Of a stretch of 64,000 nucleotides of DNA, positions 55,579-64,000 are shown piece after piece. Every line of letters starts with the position of its first letter. Positions within the stretch are counted from its first letter, which is position 1. Origin of the DNA: Cristatella mucedo (Eukaryota > Bryozoa > Phylactolaemata > Cristatellidae). The stretch spans positions 5,109,501 through 5,173,500 of the forward strand of contig WPIO01000021.1 of assembly GCA_009760855.2 (NCBI GenBank), written 5' to 3'. The translations under genes were made by a program, and so were the position numbers. The notes beneath the pieces are model-generated. The model was not told where the DNA came from. It searched no databases and saw only the letters and a list, made by a program, of their open reading frames with translations.

Positions 55579-57713
55579 CACATAGTATATATACATACAT
55601 ATCTGTATTTAATAAACATATTAATAGCCCATTATGCAGCCTTTCTCATGTACAACTCGAGCAATCTCGATATATGTCATGTGAGCGAAGATCAGTGAGA
55701 AAATTCGCGGGGTATTTTTGGCTCGCTGAGCTATCATTTTTAGCAGAATTCATTCCTATCAATGCAACCGGAAACACATTAATTTTATGCTTTTATGTAT
55801 TCTAAAACATGACGGGTCTGTCATTTCAGGCTAATTGCCGAGGTAAGTTTGAAGAGCCAAAAAGGAATCTAAACTGCGTCGTCAATGAAATTGAAAAGTT
55901 ATCGCGAACAGCTCGAAACTCCCGGCAAACAAGAAACGACACAAAGGCTTTACACTCATTGGCCGTGATAACCCAGGAGGTAAGGTGCTCGCTCCTAAAG
56001 ATCGAAGTCGTGGGCTCAAATCCTACAGTGGGCGATCCTTTATTGCTAATTGCAAGCGATGGGGATGGCAGTTTTGCCCCTATACAAATGATACAAATGA
56101 AGCTGTTAAATCAGCTATACGCCTTGGTAAACATATAAAGTCGATTGCAAAACGGGATAATTGGGTAAAGTTTTTAAACCACTACCTTAAAGGAAGAAAA
56201 GGAGAACGCTAGACACTTATCTAAATTAAACTTGGCACTTTTTACGGCAAGACAAAACCTGGGCAGAAGCAGAAGGCTGCAGAGTATGCAAATTGAGGCG
56301 CTCTCCTCCTGTCGGTCATCGCCAGATATCACGTCACGAGCGACTTGCGTTTACGGAATATCTGATCAAAAACTGTGGCAGAGAGAGAGAGGGGGGGCAT
56401 TTGGCAACCCTATAGCGGAGTGGCGACGTGGCCTTTTCCCTATCCCCTCCCCCCCCCATGGCAGTCACAAACTTTGAATGTATGCCTTAATTCCACCTGA
56501 TTTGCAACCACCAAGTTCGTGTTGAATGAACATTAGGAGTGTGTGATATAATTTTTCATTATTTGCGGGTGTTGCCTCCTACATAACAATCTGGCAGGTC
56601 TTGCTCCTCTAGACAAAACCTTTTGGGTCTTGCCCCTTCCGCGAGGACACTAAATTATCTAGATTTATTGATATTAAACTGATTTAAAAAATGAAATCAT
56701 TCTCCATTCAATTTTAAATTTAATTTTAAATTTAATATATTTCAATAATAGGATTCCATTTTAATTCGCGTTTATACAAGCAGATTTCGTAGATTATACT
56801 ACTGTCGGTTGGCGCATGCTAGCCAATCAGCAGTGCCTTCCGTTTACGGGACTAGCGTTCATAGAGAGTTGACATAAACATAAGTAGATTAAGCTTCGGA
56901 TTTATCTCGACCGCTGATTGGTGAATTGCTTTTTGACAGAACTTCAGCCCAGAAGTAAGCATTGGCCAGCATAACTCTTAATAAAAACTGTACATTCGTG
57001 GAATTAGCGCTAGTATTTGTGAGGTTGCCAGGGCGGCTTTCATATAGTAAGCTTGACAGAATTTTAAGTGTTACGCTTCGCATTCACTGGTGGATAACGA
57101 CATCACAAGGGATTGCCGCTATATCCTTTCAAATGCCACCATCTTACCCTATTTACCTCTGGGCACGCTTGCGTTCAATAGCCTGACCCTGAATTCAACG
57201 CTTGGTAGTGACTTGGCTATGGGTCAGCCTTGCAGGGGCGAGCGTGGGTCGCTCGGCTTCCGCTGCGTTCGGCGCGTTCTTACCGTAGTGGAACCCTGAC
57301 GCCTGTCCGCCGCACACCCTACACGGTGGTAGCATGGGCGTCGACTTTGACGCACCGATTGCACCCACCGGGCCGCTCTGCTCAGCGAAATAAGCTTCGA
57401 CCGACAGCGTCGGCAGTTGGCTTCGCCCCAAGTCTGCGAGCCAGCCGCTCGCAGGCGCATGCTGCACATCAAAGGGACGAGTCTGGTTGGCAGCATGAGA
57501 TGCAGGCCCGAGATGCAGGCCAAGCTCTCTCAGCGCGTCGTCGTTGGCGTCTGCACGGCCCGAGCCCGGCAGAGCGTTCGGCAGCGTCTGTCTTAGCGAG
57601 TGCGGCTGCGGCGAAAATAGCGTGTCGAGGTGTGGATTGAATGAGTCGCCAAAGTCGGGCAGATTGTCTAGCATGGCCGTGAGAAAGCAGCTCTCCAGTA
57701 CGTCCATGTCCAT
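44846..57713 (-). CDS. Nuclear receptor (NR1-like), three coding exons
   Basis: A ligand- or constitutively-regulated transcription factor acting in the nucleus. Exons 57713-57284, 53793-53626 and 45861-44846 splice in consistent phases to 537 aa. Residues 1-129 are an A/B region (MDMDVLESCFLTAML start). The DNA-binding domain follows: CRVCGGQASGFHYG joined to VNTCKACKGFFHRCL, then ECGKDGNC and CPACRYRRCLAVGMTKE, all eight zinc cysteines present with normal spacing. The P-box is CKACK instead of the usual CEGCK. The hinge is AAKIGRYTHWKRTQDT. The ligand-binding domain has the signature FAKYVPGFKDLPMPDQIALV and an AF-2-like SPLVQECLIS near the end. Introns fall after GFHYG and after GMTKE, usual places in the NR1 group. 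Subfamily not determined. The frame is open upstream of the chosen ATG to about 57803, so the N-terminus may be longer. Confidence 0.92.
46060..46230 (+). mobile_element. LINE-1 3' tail
   Basis: gtcacgcctaaccatgttat, ttcgtgttg, tagcaaacgtaaagcgccta, gttctctgagggcactttat and (AAT/ATT)n. It lies in the receptor intron between exons 2 and 3. Confidence 0.9.
46440..46655. repeat. Long imperfect polypyrimidine tract
   Basis: About 210 bp on the plus strand is almost all C and T, ending ttaccttttttttag. It is not a simple short-unit repeat. The end looks like a plus-strand acceptor, but no convincing exon follows. Confidence 0.75.
47140..47740 (-). mobile_element. LINE-1 fragment, C-terminal part and 3' UTR
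   Basis: The complement of the 3' UTR (ttagtgtcagcacgcataag), of the SFGDRAFSS codons and of CHITPLLADLHWLPVKQR-type codons (gagccagtgcaggtcggtga). Confidence 0.85.
48045..48210 (-). mobile_element. SINE-B copy
   Basis: Well preserved: the complement reads tagctgattaaacagcctct, tttgtatagcgacataagag, cacgacaggattcgaaccca and cgcctgacctagtgagccat. Confidence 0.9.
49730..50085 (-). mobile_element. LINE-2 3' fragment
   Basis: The minus strand encodes TVGDRGFSSAGPRLWNSLPQ and NYLNCSPNSAML-like codons and ends aaagccgcttaggctgtgag, tgcgctatacaaaactctcc, nearly identical to 19260-19600. It is 5' truncated and lies in the receptor intron. Confidence 0.92.
50180..51900 (+). mobile_element. Degenerate LINE-1 copy split by a SINE-B
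   Basis: Landmarks in LINE order: caatggaactttaactttca, cttgaacgaatagctagaag, ggcaatacattgcaagggtt, cttcgatcccatc and ctaatttccttaaactgaat. After the SINE at 51236-51335 the match resumes at gactacgcctgctccccaat and goes to acaaacctcaaatctttcgg near 51840. There are no long frames. Confidence 0.7.
51236..51335 (-). mobile_element. SINE-B copy, partial
   Basis: The complement words ttggcagaacagctctaccg, gctaccaccaccgcttgcc and gcaggattcgaatccgcgac show the middle and B box; the A box end is weak. Confidence 0.7.
52250..52610 (-). mobile_element. LINE-1 3' end
   Basis: It starts with (AAT)n, then cacttgataaagcgccctca, gagaactcaatctctttcta, and runs to caggctttgggagcatt. Close to the 60400-60740 sequence in reverse. 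Confidence 0.92.
52740..52820 (+). mobile_element. SINE-A tail fragment
   Basis: tgcgaagtgactgggcagag, attagctatcttggggcgct and atatacatatctcattattg resemble a decayed SINE-A tail. Confidence 0.45.
53626..53793 (-). CDS. Nuclear receptor exon 2 (rest of DNA-binding domain)
   Basis: Acceptor TTCTTTGGCTTGCAG, 168 bases from GVNTCKACKGFF to GMTKE, donor GTACGC. Phase 1 at both ends. Confidence 0.93.
53934..53992. repeat. (CA)n microsatellite, interrupted
   Basis: CA units with AAC and CG interruptions, in the intron upstream of receptor exon 2. Confidence 0.85.
54696..54830 (+). other. Candidate small coding segment, unrecognised
   Basis: After a pyrimidine-poor but usable acceptor (gccgctgcag) an ATG opens a GC-rich 44-codon frame beginning MSAYLHEFVLHPQVAARYSK, with a possible donor GCGG/GTATTC at 54771. 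The peptide looks protein-like but I know no family. It lies on the opposite strand within the receptor intron between exons 1 and 2. It may be a nested gene's exon or chance. Confidence 0.2.
55499..55548. repeat. Perfect palindrome with (TA) centre
   Basis: ttatgctacgca and tgcgtagcataa are exact reverse complements around a (TA) run, followed by more (TA)n. Confidence 0.85.
55968..56120 (+). mobile_element. SINE-B copy
   Basis: acccaggaggtaaggtgctc, gtcgtgggctcaaatcctac, gatcctttattgctaattgc and ccctatacaaatgatacaaa; the last nine bases are duplicated. Confidence 0.75.
57284..57713 (-). CDS. Nuclear receptor exon 1 (A/B region, first half of zinc finger 1)
   Basis: 143 codons plus one base, ending CAC TAC G before the donor GTAAGA. 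The frame stays open upstream (SPHDSGCSADLL and LHTSPDRHLSPTPSAAD) to a TAG near 57804, so translation or splicing could start further up. It is much GC-richer than its neighbourhood. Confidence 0.85.
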
Positions 57714-58769
57714 GTCTGCAGCAGACGGGGTCGGCGACAGGTGGCGGTCAGGAGAGGTGTGCAGGAGGTCAGCAGAACAGCCAGAGTCGTGCGGTGAATG
57801 CTAATGGCGATGTTTAATTATGCTAACTGACATTGTCGCTCTGAGTGCAAGGTTCTAAATGTCATGCAGCACAAACAGTATGTTAGGGAATGCTGCCATC
57901 CTGGCTGTTGACACTTTTTTTTAGTCCGTATGCATGCATCCTCATCATCTCAGACAGGTTTGACCGGTGAGCATTAGAAGGCACTTTGGAACGGATTTTC
58001 ATTTCACAACTTCCGGTGCCAATAAATTCTTTATCCAAGCTCAGGCAACGGTAGCGTTCTGTTTTGGCTGCTGCAGTCAGTCAGTTCACCACTATCGCTA
58101 CGATATCGACTATGCTACTACCGTGCAGTTATACTGCGTGAACTAAAACGGTATTTTTCGCACGGGCAATGAAAAAAGGAGAGCATGCGAAGCAAACCAT
58201 TTAAACCGATGGAAAAATTAAAAAAATTAAAAACTTAAATTGACGGCCAAAACGAAAAGTGTACACATCGGTGCGCGGAATCTGAAAGCCGTCGTACATA
58301 TGTCTATGCTTGCTATGCCAAAATCCCTTTTGGGCCCAACAATGTTTTATATCGATATACTCTAGCACCGTAGAATCCAAAGAAATTTAAGCACTGTGTC
58401 CCGAACCCAAAGGGGGACTAGACTGCTTGCACATATGTCATAGCAGCCCCGATCCTACCGCCTCTGCTCGACCAATTTTCCGGGTGGTAAGGGGGGGGGG
58501 TTGAGCCCTGTTGCCGGCTCCATGCCCCTGCACACAAGCAAAGTATATGTACCTGTAGGTATGCTAGTATCACCAACGTAGCTGCAGTAAGTTCTGTTTC
58601 CACCACTGGCAGATTATTTGCACTAAACACTGGATAATTTAGGGCACCAATAGTTTCCCATAATAATAATGGTAATATTAATAAGATATTTGTATATTAC
58701 CATAAGAGCACGATATATCTTCCTTGGCATTTTACATACGTTGCACAGGAAGCGTGTGAATTGGTAGTA

Positions 58770-58850
58770 GGTAAGGTAATAGGTAATGCAATAGGTAATG
58801 CAATAGGTAAGGCAATAGGTAAGGCAATAGGTAAGGCAATAGGTAAGTAG
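58770..58850. repeat. 12-bp minisatellite
   Basis: About six to seven units of aggtaaggcaat / aggtaatgcaat. The first units carry T and the later units G at one position, so the array grew by block copying. Confidence 0.92.
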
Positions 58851-58859
58851 CATGTACTG

Positions 58860-59265
58860 CATCAACAAGCATAAGCACATAAAGGGAAATTTACATCGAC
58901 AGAACAAATGGTACGAGTAACTGAGGGATTTTCAGCTTCATCTTAGATGTCATCAAGTCTAAGGATTTCTTGACGCCAGTCCGAAGGGATTTCCGGGCTT
59001 GGGTGTAACAACTAAAGGCACGGTCTCCAAAGGATTAGAAATACAGCTAAATTACTCGAGTTCGAGAGCATACGGTAGGTACAAAGCGGTAGGTACAAAG
59101 TTTGCCGAGGAATTATGTCGGTTATGTAGCTTGGAGCAACAGAACAAAGGGACCTAAAAGTAAGTGGCAGAATCGTGAAGTCTATACGCTTCTACTTAAT
59201 GAGGAGCAGGTGCTGGTCGATGAGAAGTGGTGCAATGCAGTAGTTGTCATGCTTATGGCAGAGAA
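58860..59265 (-). mobile_element. LINE-1 fragment, inverted relative to the next copy
   Basis: The complement of the 3' UTR (aagcataagcacataaaggg) and of C-terminal codons (ggcacggtctccaaaggatt), then gagcaggtgctggtcgatga, equal to the HQYLLLIKQ-type region. It is older than the plus-strand copy that starts about 10 bp later. Confidence 0.75.
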
Positions 59266-59274
59266 ACCTTCTCC

Positions 59275-60775
59275 AGAGTATTGCCCCATCACTCCACAGA
59301 GTCAGCATTGCTTCGGGTATACAACGACCTACTTAGGAATGCAGACATGGGTAGAGTGTCTCTTCTTGTTTTGCTCGATCTTTCGGCAGCTTTTGATACC
59401 ATCGATCACAAAGTACTTCTAGAGCGCCTCTCATCTCGCCTGGGCATCACTGGCACTGCTCTGCAGTGGTTCAGGTCCTATCTCAGTGGGAGACTCCAGA
59501 GTGTTGATGTGAATGGACAAAGATCATCTGAAGTACCTCTAAAATATGGAGTACCTCAGGGCTCTGTGCTAGGTCCGGTCCTTTTCACCGTCTATACTCT
59601 CCCTCTCGCTGATGTGATTGCCAAGCACAATCTAGGCTTTCACTTCTATGCGGATGACACTCAGTTGTACCTTTGCTTTGATCCCTCCCAGCCTTCGAGC
59701 ACCTCAAATTCTCTCAACTCACTTGCTGCATGCATTGATGACATCCGATCATGGATGGCAGCAAATTTTCTAAAACTAAACGATGATGATAAAACTAACT
59801 TACTAGTTATGGGCAAACCTAGTGTTATTCAGAAATTGGAAAGGCTGACTTTCAAAATTGGCTCTGCCAGCATATCTCCAGTTGCATCAGCTCGAAATCT
59901 AGGTGTCATATTCCAAAGCGACCTCTCGTTAGACGACCACATCAGCTCCACAGTCAAATCAGCCTATTTTCAGCTTCATAACATTGCTAAAATTAGGGCT
60001 TGTTTAGATAAGGATACCACGTCCAAGTTGGTCCATGCATTCGTGACATCTCGTCTCGACTTCTGCAACTCACTGCTTACTGGCCTACCAGCATGTGCGA
60101 TCAGGCGATTGCAGCTGGTGCAAAAACTCTGCAGCTAGGCTTGTCTGCCGTGAGCGTCGCAGTTGCCACATTACTCCACTTCTCGCCGACCTGCACTGGT
60201 TACCAGTCAAGCAACGGATTGACTTCAAGGTTTTGTCGCTCACTTTTAGGTCTCTTCATTCTATGGCTCCAGCCTATCTTTCAGAGATACTACCCCATCA
60301 GGCAAAGCATCGTACCACTCGCTTTTCGGAATCCAACAGTCTAGAAATACCTCGTACAAACCTTAAATCCTTTGGAGACCGTGCATTTAGTTCGTATGCT
60401 CCCACAGCCTGGAACTCCCTCCCGACCTGCATCAGAACATCCCCTGACCTGACCACATTTAAAAGAAACTTAAAAACATACCTATTTAGGACAGCATTTA
60501 GTGGGCCCTTGTGATTCGTCCTCGATGTGCTTATGCGTGCTGACACTGTTCATGCTGCCACTAACCACATTTGCATGCTGACCCAGTGCATGTAACCCCT
60601 AACCATGTTATTCATTTTGTTTGTTTTTCAAGCATGATTTTACTTACTATTCTATTGCGTATCACTTTGCAGCAAATGTAAAGCGCCTAGAAAGAGATTA
60701 AGTTCTCTGAGGGCGCTTTATCAAGTGCAATATTATTATATTATTATTATTATTAACATAAAGCAATCTGGTGGC
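59275..60775 (+). mobile_element. LINE-1 copy, RT domain to 3' tail, best-preserved RT
   Basis: The frame 59227-60138 carries LDLSAAFDTIDHKVLLERLS, YGVPQGSVLGPVLFTVYTLP and an intact catalytic box FHFYADDTQLYLCF, then FLKLNDDDKTNLLVMGK (one extra Asp codon compared with other copies). A frameshift near 60120 moves the C-terminal part to 60095-60514 (HITPLLADLHWLPVKQR, SFGDRAFSSYAPTAWNSLP). The 3' UTR ends aaagcgcctagaaagagatt, gggcgctttatcaagtgc and (ATT)n. The endonuclease is absent, so it is a 5'-truncated young copy. Confidence 0.93.
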
Positions 60776-60879
60776 ACAGGCAGCAAAAGTCATAAGTAGA
60801 ACTACAGAAGTAAGAGCGGAATACTACCAATTGATGAAACACTTTGACTGTGGTCTCCTTATAAAGGTAGACGAGAATT

Positions 60880-61600
60880 TTTCAAATTGTATACAGCTGA
60901 GAGTAGGCAAACAGTGAAGCTGACGAGGTCATTTTGGTCACTTCGGAACAAGACATACGAATTGCATGCAGACACAATGAGGATTATGCTGGCTGAGCCC
61001 ATTTTGAGGGCTAACAAGACGTTTTCTGAGTAAAACTAGGGTTGCACATAACTATTAGGCAAGTTTGCAATTGTCGTTCAGTTTTAGTCATCATTTAGCT
61101 GTCGTCCGAGTCCGAGTTTTTACTGAGACTTAGCATAAGGGCAAAGTGCTTGCTTTTAAAGATCCAGGCAGTAGATTTTACTCAAGCAGTAGGAATTCCT
61201 TATTTCCCACTGCAAGCCGAAGTGATAGCTCCTCCGAGGCTATGTACGCTTGTAAATCAGTATGTTAAATCAGGTGGCCATTTTTTGAGAGTTAAACGTG
61301 CTGGAAGGCAGGAAGGGATTAAGTCACAGGTACAGCCGCGTGCCATTCGCATACAATTGAAAGATCAGATTGTCCTTAGTGACTCAACTGTCAATAAAAA
61401 TAGAGTACATTTCAAAAAGAAGAGGACCAAGAACAGATCCCGGGGAGTACCCCGCACTTTAAACGATTCTTCGATGATTTTTTGCACCATAAAATATATA
61501 CTCTGAAATCTCCTACTGAGACTTCATTCATTCCATAGTAGTGCCGCTGATGCCAAGGCGAGATTATTAACATCCAAGAAGCAATCAATGGTCAATAATA
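60880..61600 (-). mobile_element. Degenerate LINE-1 RT fragment split by a SINE-B
   Basis: The minus strand carries remnants of GVPRGSVLG (complement of gatcccggggagtacccc) and of the SSTVKSAYFQL region (gagtaggcaaacagtgaagc). The SINE at 61136-61275 interrupts it. Confidence 0.75.
61136..61275 (+). mobile_element. SINE-B copy, decayed
   Basis: taagggcaaagtgcttgctt, ttccttatttcccactgcaa, gaagtgatagctcctccgag and tcagtatgttaaatcag. Confidence 0.6.
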
Positions 61601-63370
61601 TCTAGTCTACCAAAAGGGAGCGGAGGTGTGGGTGGGTGGGCTTTTGGATTGCAGTTACTTTACCACCGACTCCTTTAGAATCGTATTCTCCATCGACCTC
61701 ATCAGCCCTGGACATAGTCAAGTCTAGTCAAAGCTCGGTGGCAAGCACAAGGCTCCTGACTCGTTGAATGCCCGATATTTGCATTCCGCATGCATCGTAT
61801 ACTTGTGCAAAACTCAAATCCGCCTCAAGAAATCTTGTCAACAATCTTAGCCTATTGAATGGAGAGCTCTGTCAATAGAGAAGCCTGTTGAGTCATGGCC
61901 ACTAAACCGACGTCGTGCTTAATGACGGGCTGGCCACGTAGTACGAAATCATAATTTAGTTCCCAAAAAATGTTAACCAAAAACCTCTTAGAATGATTCA
62001 AAATTATCTTCCCAAGGCCAATCGGTTGGTCGGGGGGGGGGGGTGAAATTTAGGAAAAATGTCTGACTTCCGTTGGATACATTTGGCTGTATGCGTCATC
62101 AAACATCCCGACGCTTTATTTTCCGTAATCATATACATGTAGAACAAAATGCATCTAACCGAAATCGTAAATTTTTTGCATCAGCTAAAAAAAGCAGAGA
62201 TGAACTCAAATTTCAAATTTCACTTAAATACGTGAAATATTAGCCGATTTATGGATTTTACAAAGCACAAACATACACTGGAAATGAAGCTGGATAAAAG
62301 TCACGAGAATGTACCTCAACAAGCTTCACGCATATATGTTGATCTACCAAGGTTCGACAAGTTGGGATAGAAGTCGCATATCATGCAGATATCGGTATAT
62401 TTGTTCTTTGTGGAAATGTTGCTTCCGGTTTGCAACCGGGTTAGACGTGGTTTGCATAAATATATTTTCTTGAACGCAGAAGTCGTCAGAGCTTCCGATC
62501 CCTGGTCTAACATATTTGTCTTTCGAAAGGTACCCTAAGCAAATATTCGATTGTTGGACACATTTTATAAGTATTTACTTGAAATTCCCCCTTAAATTTG
62601 TGAATTAGCATAGACCATAAAGCACACCGGAACCATTGTTTTTCGGGAGTAGTCAATTTTGGAAGCGACGAATTGAATACACGAAAGCTATTGGCAAGCT
62701 GGATCAATGCAGCACAAGTAATGTGTTAGAAAAAGAAATGGAATATAACCAGAGGCGTGACTATATTATCGTGAAAAATGAACGCTTCTAAGAGAGCGTT
62801 AGCTAGTGCGTTGACCCAGATAAGATGTCGCATCGTTCCCTGCAACTTAAGCAGATAACAGTTCAATCATGTTTGTATAACTCCCGCGTTCCGACTTTCG
62901 CCATTTATCTAATAATCTAAGCAAAAATCGTTTTGTTAGAAAAATGTGGTTACCTGTTTTCGAATTGGTGGCCAACTTCGTTCTAGTCAAGATGCCACAT
63001 CTCACTGCTACTGACAGTAGTAACTTCACGGTGAAATAAAGGTGGAAACAATAGGCACGACTAAAATGGGAAGCCTGCAACAGCAGGGTTCACTGGAGCA
63101 AAACAAGCAAGCTAGCTTTTCTGGCCCAGTTTCAGCTTGAAGCATCCTACGATTCGCTAGGATGAGCTGGCCTTTCGCAGTCTGATGTACCGCTACACGA
63201 CAATCTCACCTTTTTTCAAGACCGTAGGTAGATCAGGTGCCACCTTAGGGGGATCAGGCGCACAATGCCAAGCCACATCTTCTTCACTGAAAGTCAATCG
63301 AGCAAGTTGGGCACGCGTCTGTTTTCACAGCAAGGTAGTCACGCGAAGGATGGCCGACCGATGCTGGCAG
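61601..63370. other. Intergenic, nothing recognised
   Basis: Unique-looking AT-rich sequence with an 11-bp G run near 62035. No splice-flanked exon or known repeat was found. Confidence 0.4.
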
Positions 63371-63376
63371 GCTAAT

Positions 63377-63874
63377 TTATACAGTGGGTGTAGCCAACAT
63401 ATGAAGTCTGGTCTTTGACCGCGGGTTAGTACGCAGACAGCGCTCAACTCGGGGGTAAACTCTTTTGGTCGACGAAAAGCAGCTCTTACGTTGTGCCAAC
63501 CTTTCGCTCACAGCACAGTTGCGCAAGCGACGGCTGTGCCCAGGCGGTCCAGCAGCTGTCGGAGTCCATAGGGCGATCTCGGTGCTGCGGTACTCTGTCA
63601 GCAAAGTAAATATCGGGCTGGGCAAACAATACGCGGCACCAGAGATGCGATCAGCTCCTCCGCAAGGGGCAGCCGCCAGGGATCGCCGGTTAGAGCAGTT
63701 AGGTCGCAGCCAGCCTTTGGCCAGCGAAGGAGGCGAAGGCCTGTGGCATACGATCACCCAAATCAAACAAAGGCAGCATGAAAATATAGATATTTCGGAC
63801 ATCGGACACTTTTTGCTAAGGGCATCGGAAGGATGCAAGGATCTCAAGAGCGGAGCCATATCCAGCGCGCTCAT
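63377..63874 (-). other. Unrecognised GC-rich frame, open on both strands
   Basis: An ATG at 63874 opens a 165-codon minus-strand frame starting MSALDMAPLLRSLHPSDALS; the plus strand is also open at 63465-63890. Both peptides lack a motif I know and are Arg/Cys/Ser-rich. The segment is GC-richer than its surroundings, like the true exons here, so a coding role is possible on either strand but unproven. Confidence 0.2.
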
Positions 63875-63929
63875 CACTCGCGACCTTTAACTCTCGCAGG
63901 AGCTGGGCAGGATTGCCGTAGTTAATCCT

Positions 63930-63942
63930 TGACTATATAACG
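63930..63942 (+). promoter_or_regulatory. Possible TATA box for a gene starting past the window
   Basis: gactatataacgcc followed by a purine-rich leader. Only the motif supports this. Confidence 0.2.
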
Positions 63943-64000
63943 CCGGTGAGAGCGGAAGTAAAGGGAAAGGAAACCAAAGCGAGGACAGCGCTTTCAAGCA

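Noticed and set aside
56889-57186. Overlapping frames just downstream of receptor exon 1
   Set aside because: They lie in intron 1 of the receptor, show no motif and contradict the good donor at 57283.

Overview
This is animal nuclear DNA: genes are split by GT-AG introns, exons are short, and most of the window is transposon debris. A 40S ribosomal protein gene, a complex I subunit, a nuclear receptor and a RAD51-accessory factor are all metazoan-type. CR1/L2-like LINEs, two tRNA-derived SINE families, Tc1/pogo/hAT DNA elements and many (CA)n, (GA)n and (TA)n arrays suggest a mid-GC invertebrate. A lophotrochozoan, perhaps a mollusc, is my guess; the sequence does not prove it.

Four genes can be reconstructed by splicing. 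(1) rpS11, minus strand, 5164-6543, four coding exons, 156 aa, with a U35-like C/D box snoRNA in intron 1 and another in intron 3. (2) A short NDUFV3-type complex I subunit, plus strand, 6739-15938, three exons, 103 aa with an N-terminal mitochondrial presequence. It starts 195 bp from the rpS11 ATG, head to head, so the two probably share a promoter. (3) An SFR1 (MEI5-like) homologue, plus strand, exons at 23396-23446 (tentative), 37895-38476 and 43950-44150. (4) A nuclear receptor, minus strand, 57713-44846, three exons, 537 aa, with an unusual P-box (CKACK). SFR1 and the receptor converge tail to tail about 0.7 kb apart.

The rest is introns and intergenic DNA packed with repeats. LINE-1 (my label) is a CR1/L2-like family. 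Its best copies are 23637-26900 (minus, dead, with a SINE inside) and 59275-60775 (plus, RT region). LINE-2 is a second family at 18280-19600 (plus) and 49730-50085 (minus). SINE-A shares its 3' tail with LINE-1, and SINE-B shares a different 3' tail with LINE-2, which suggests two LINE/SINE partnerships. DNA elements include a 198-bp element resembling the horizontally spread SPIN hAT family (35596-35793, TSD visible), pogo/Tigger-like elements at 20108 and 36156, and several Tc1-like relics.

Regions 401-2126, 2281-5150, 20916-22780 and 61600-63370 hold nothing I can name. No CRISPR array, rRNA or intact tRNA gene was seen. All splice sites are read by eye and gene names come from remembered family motifs; no database search was possible.
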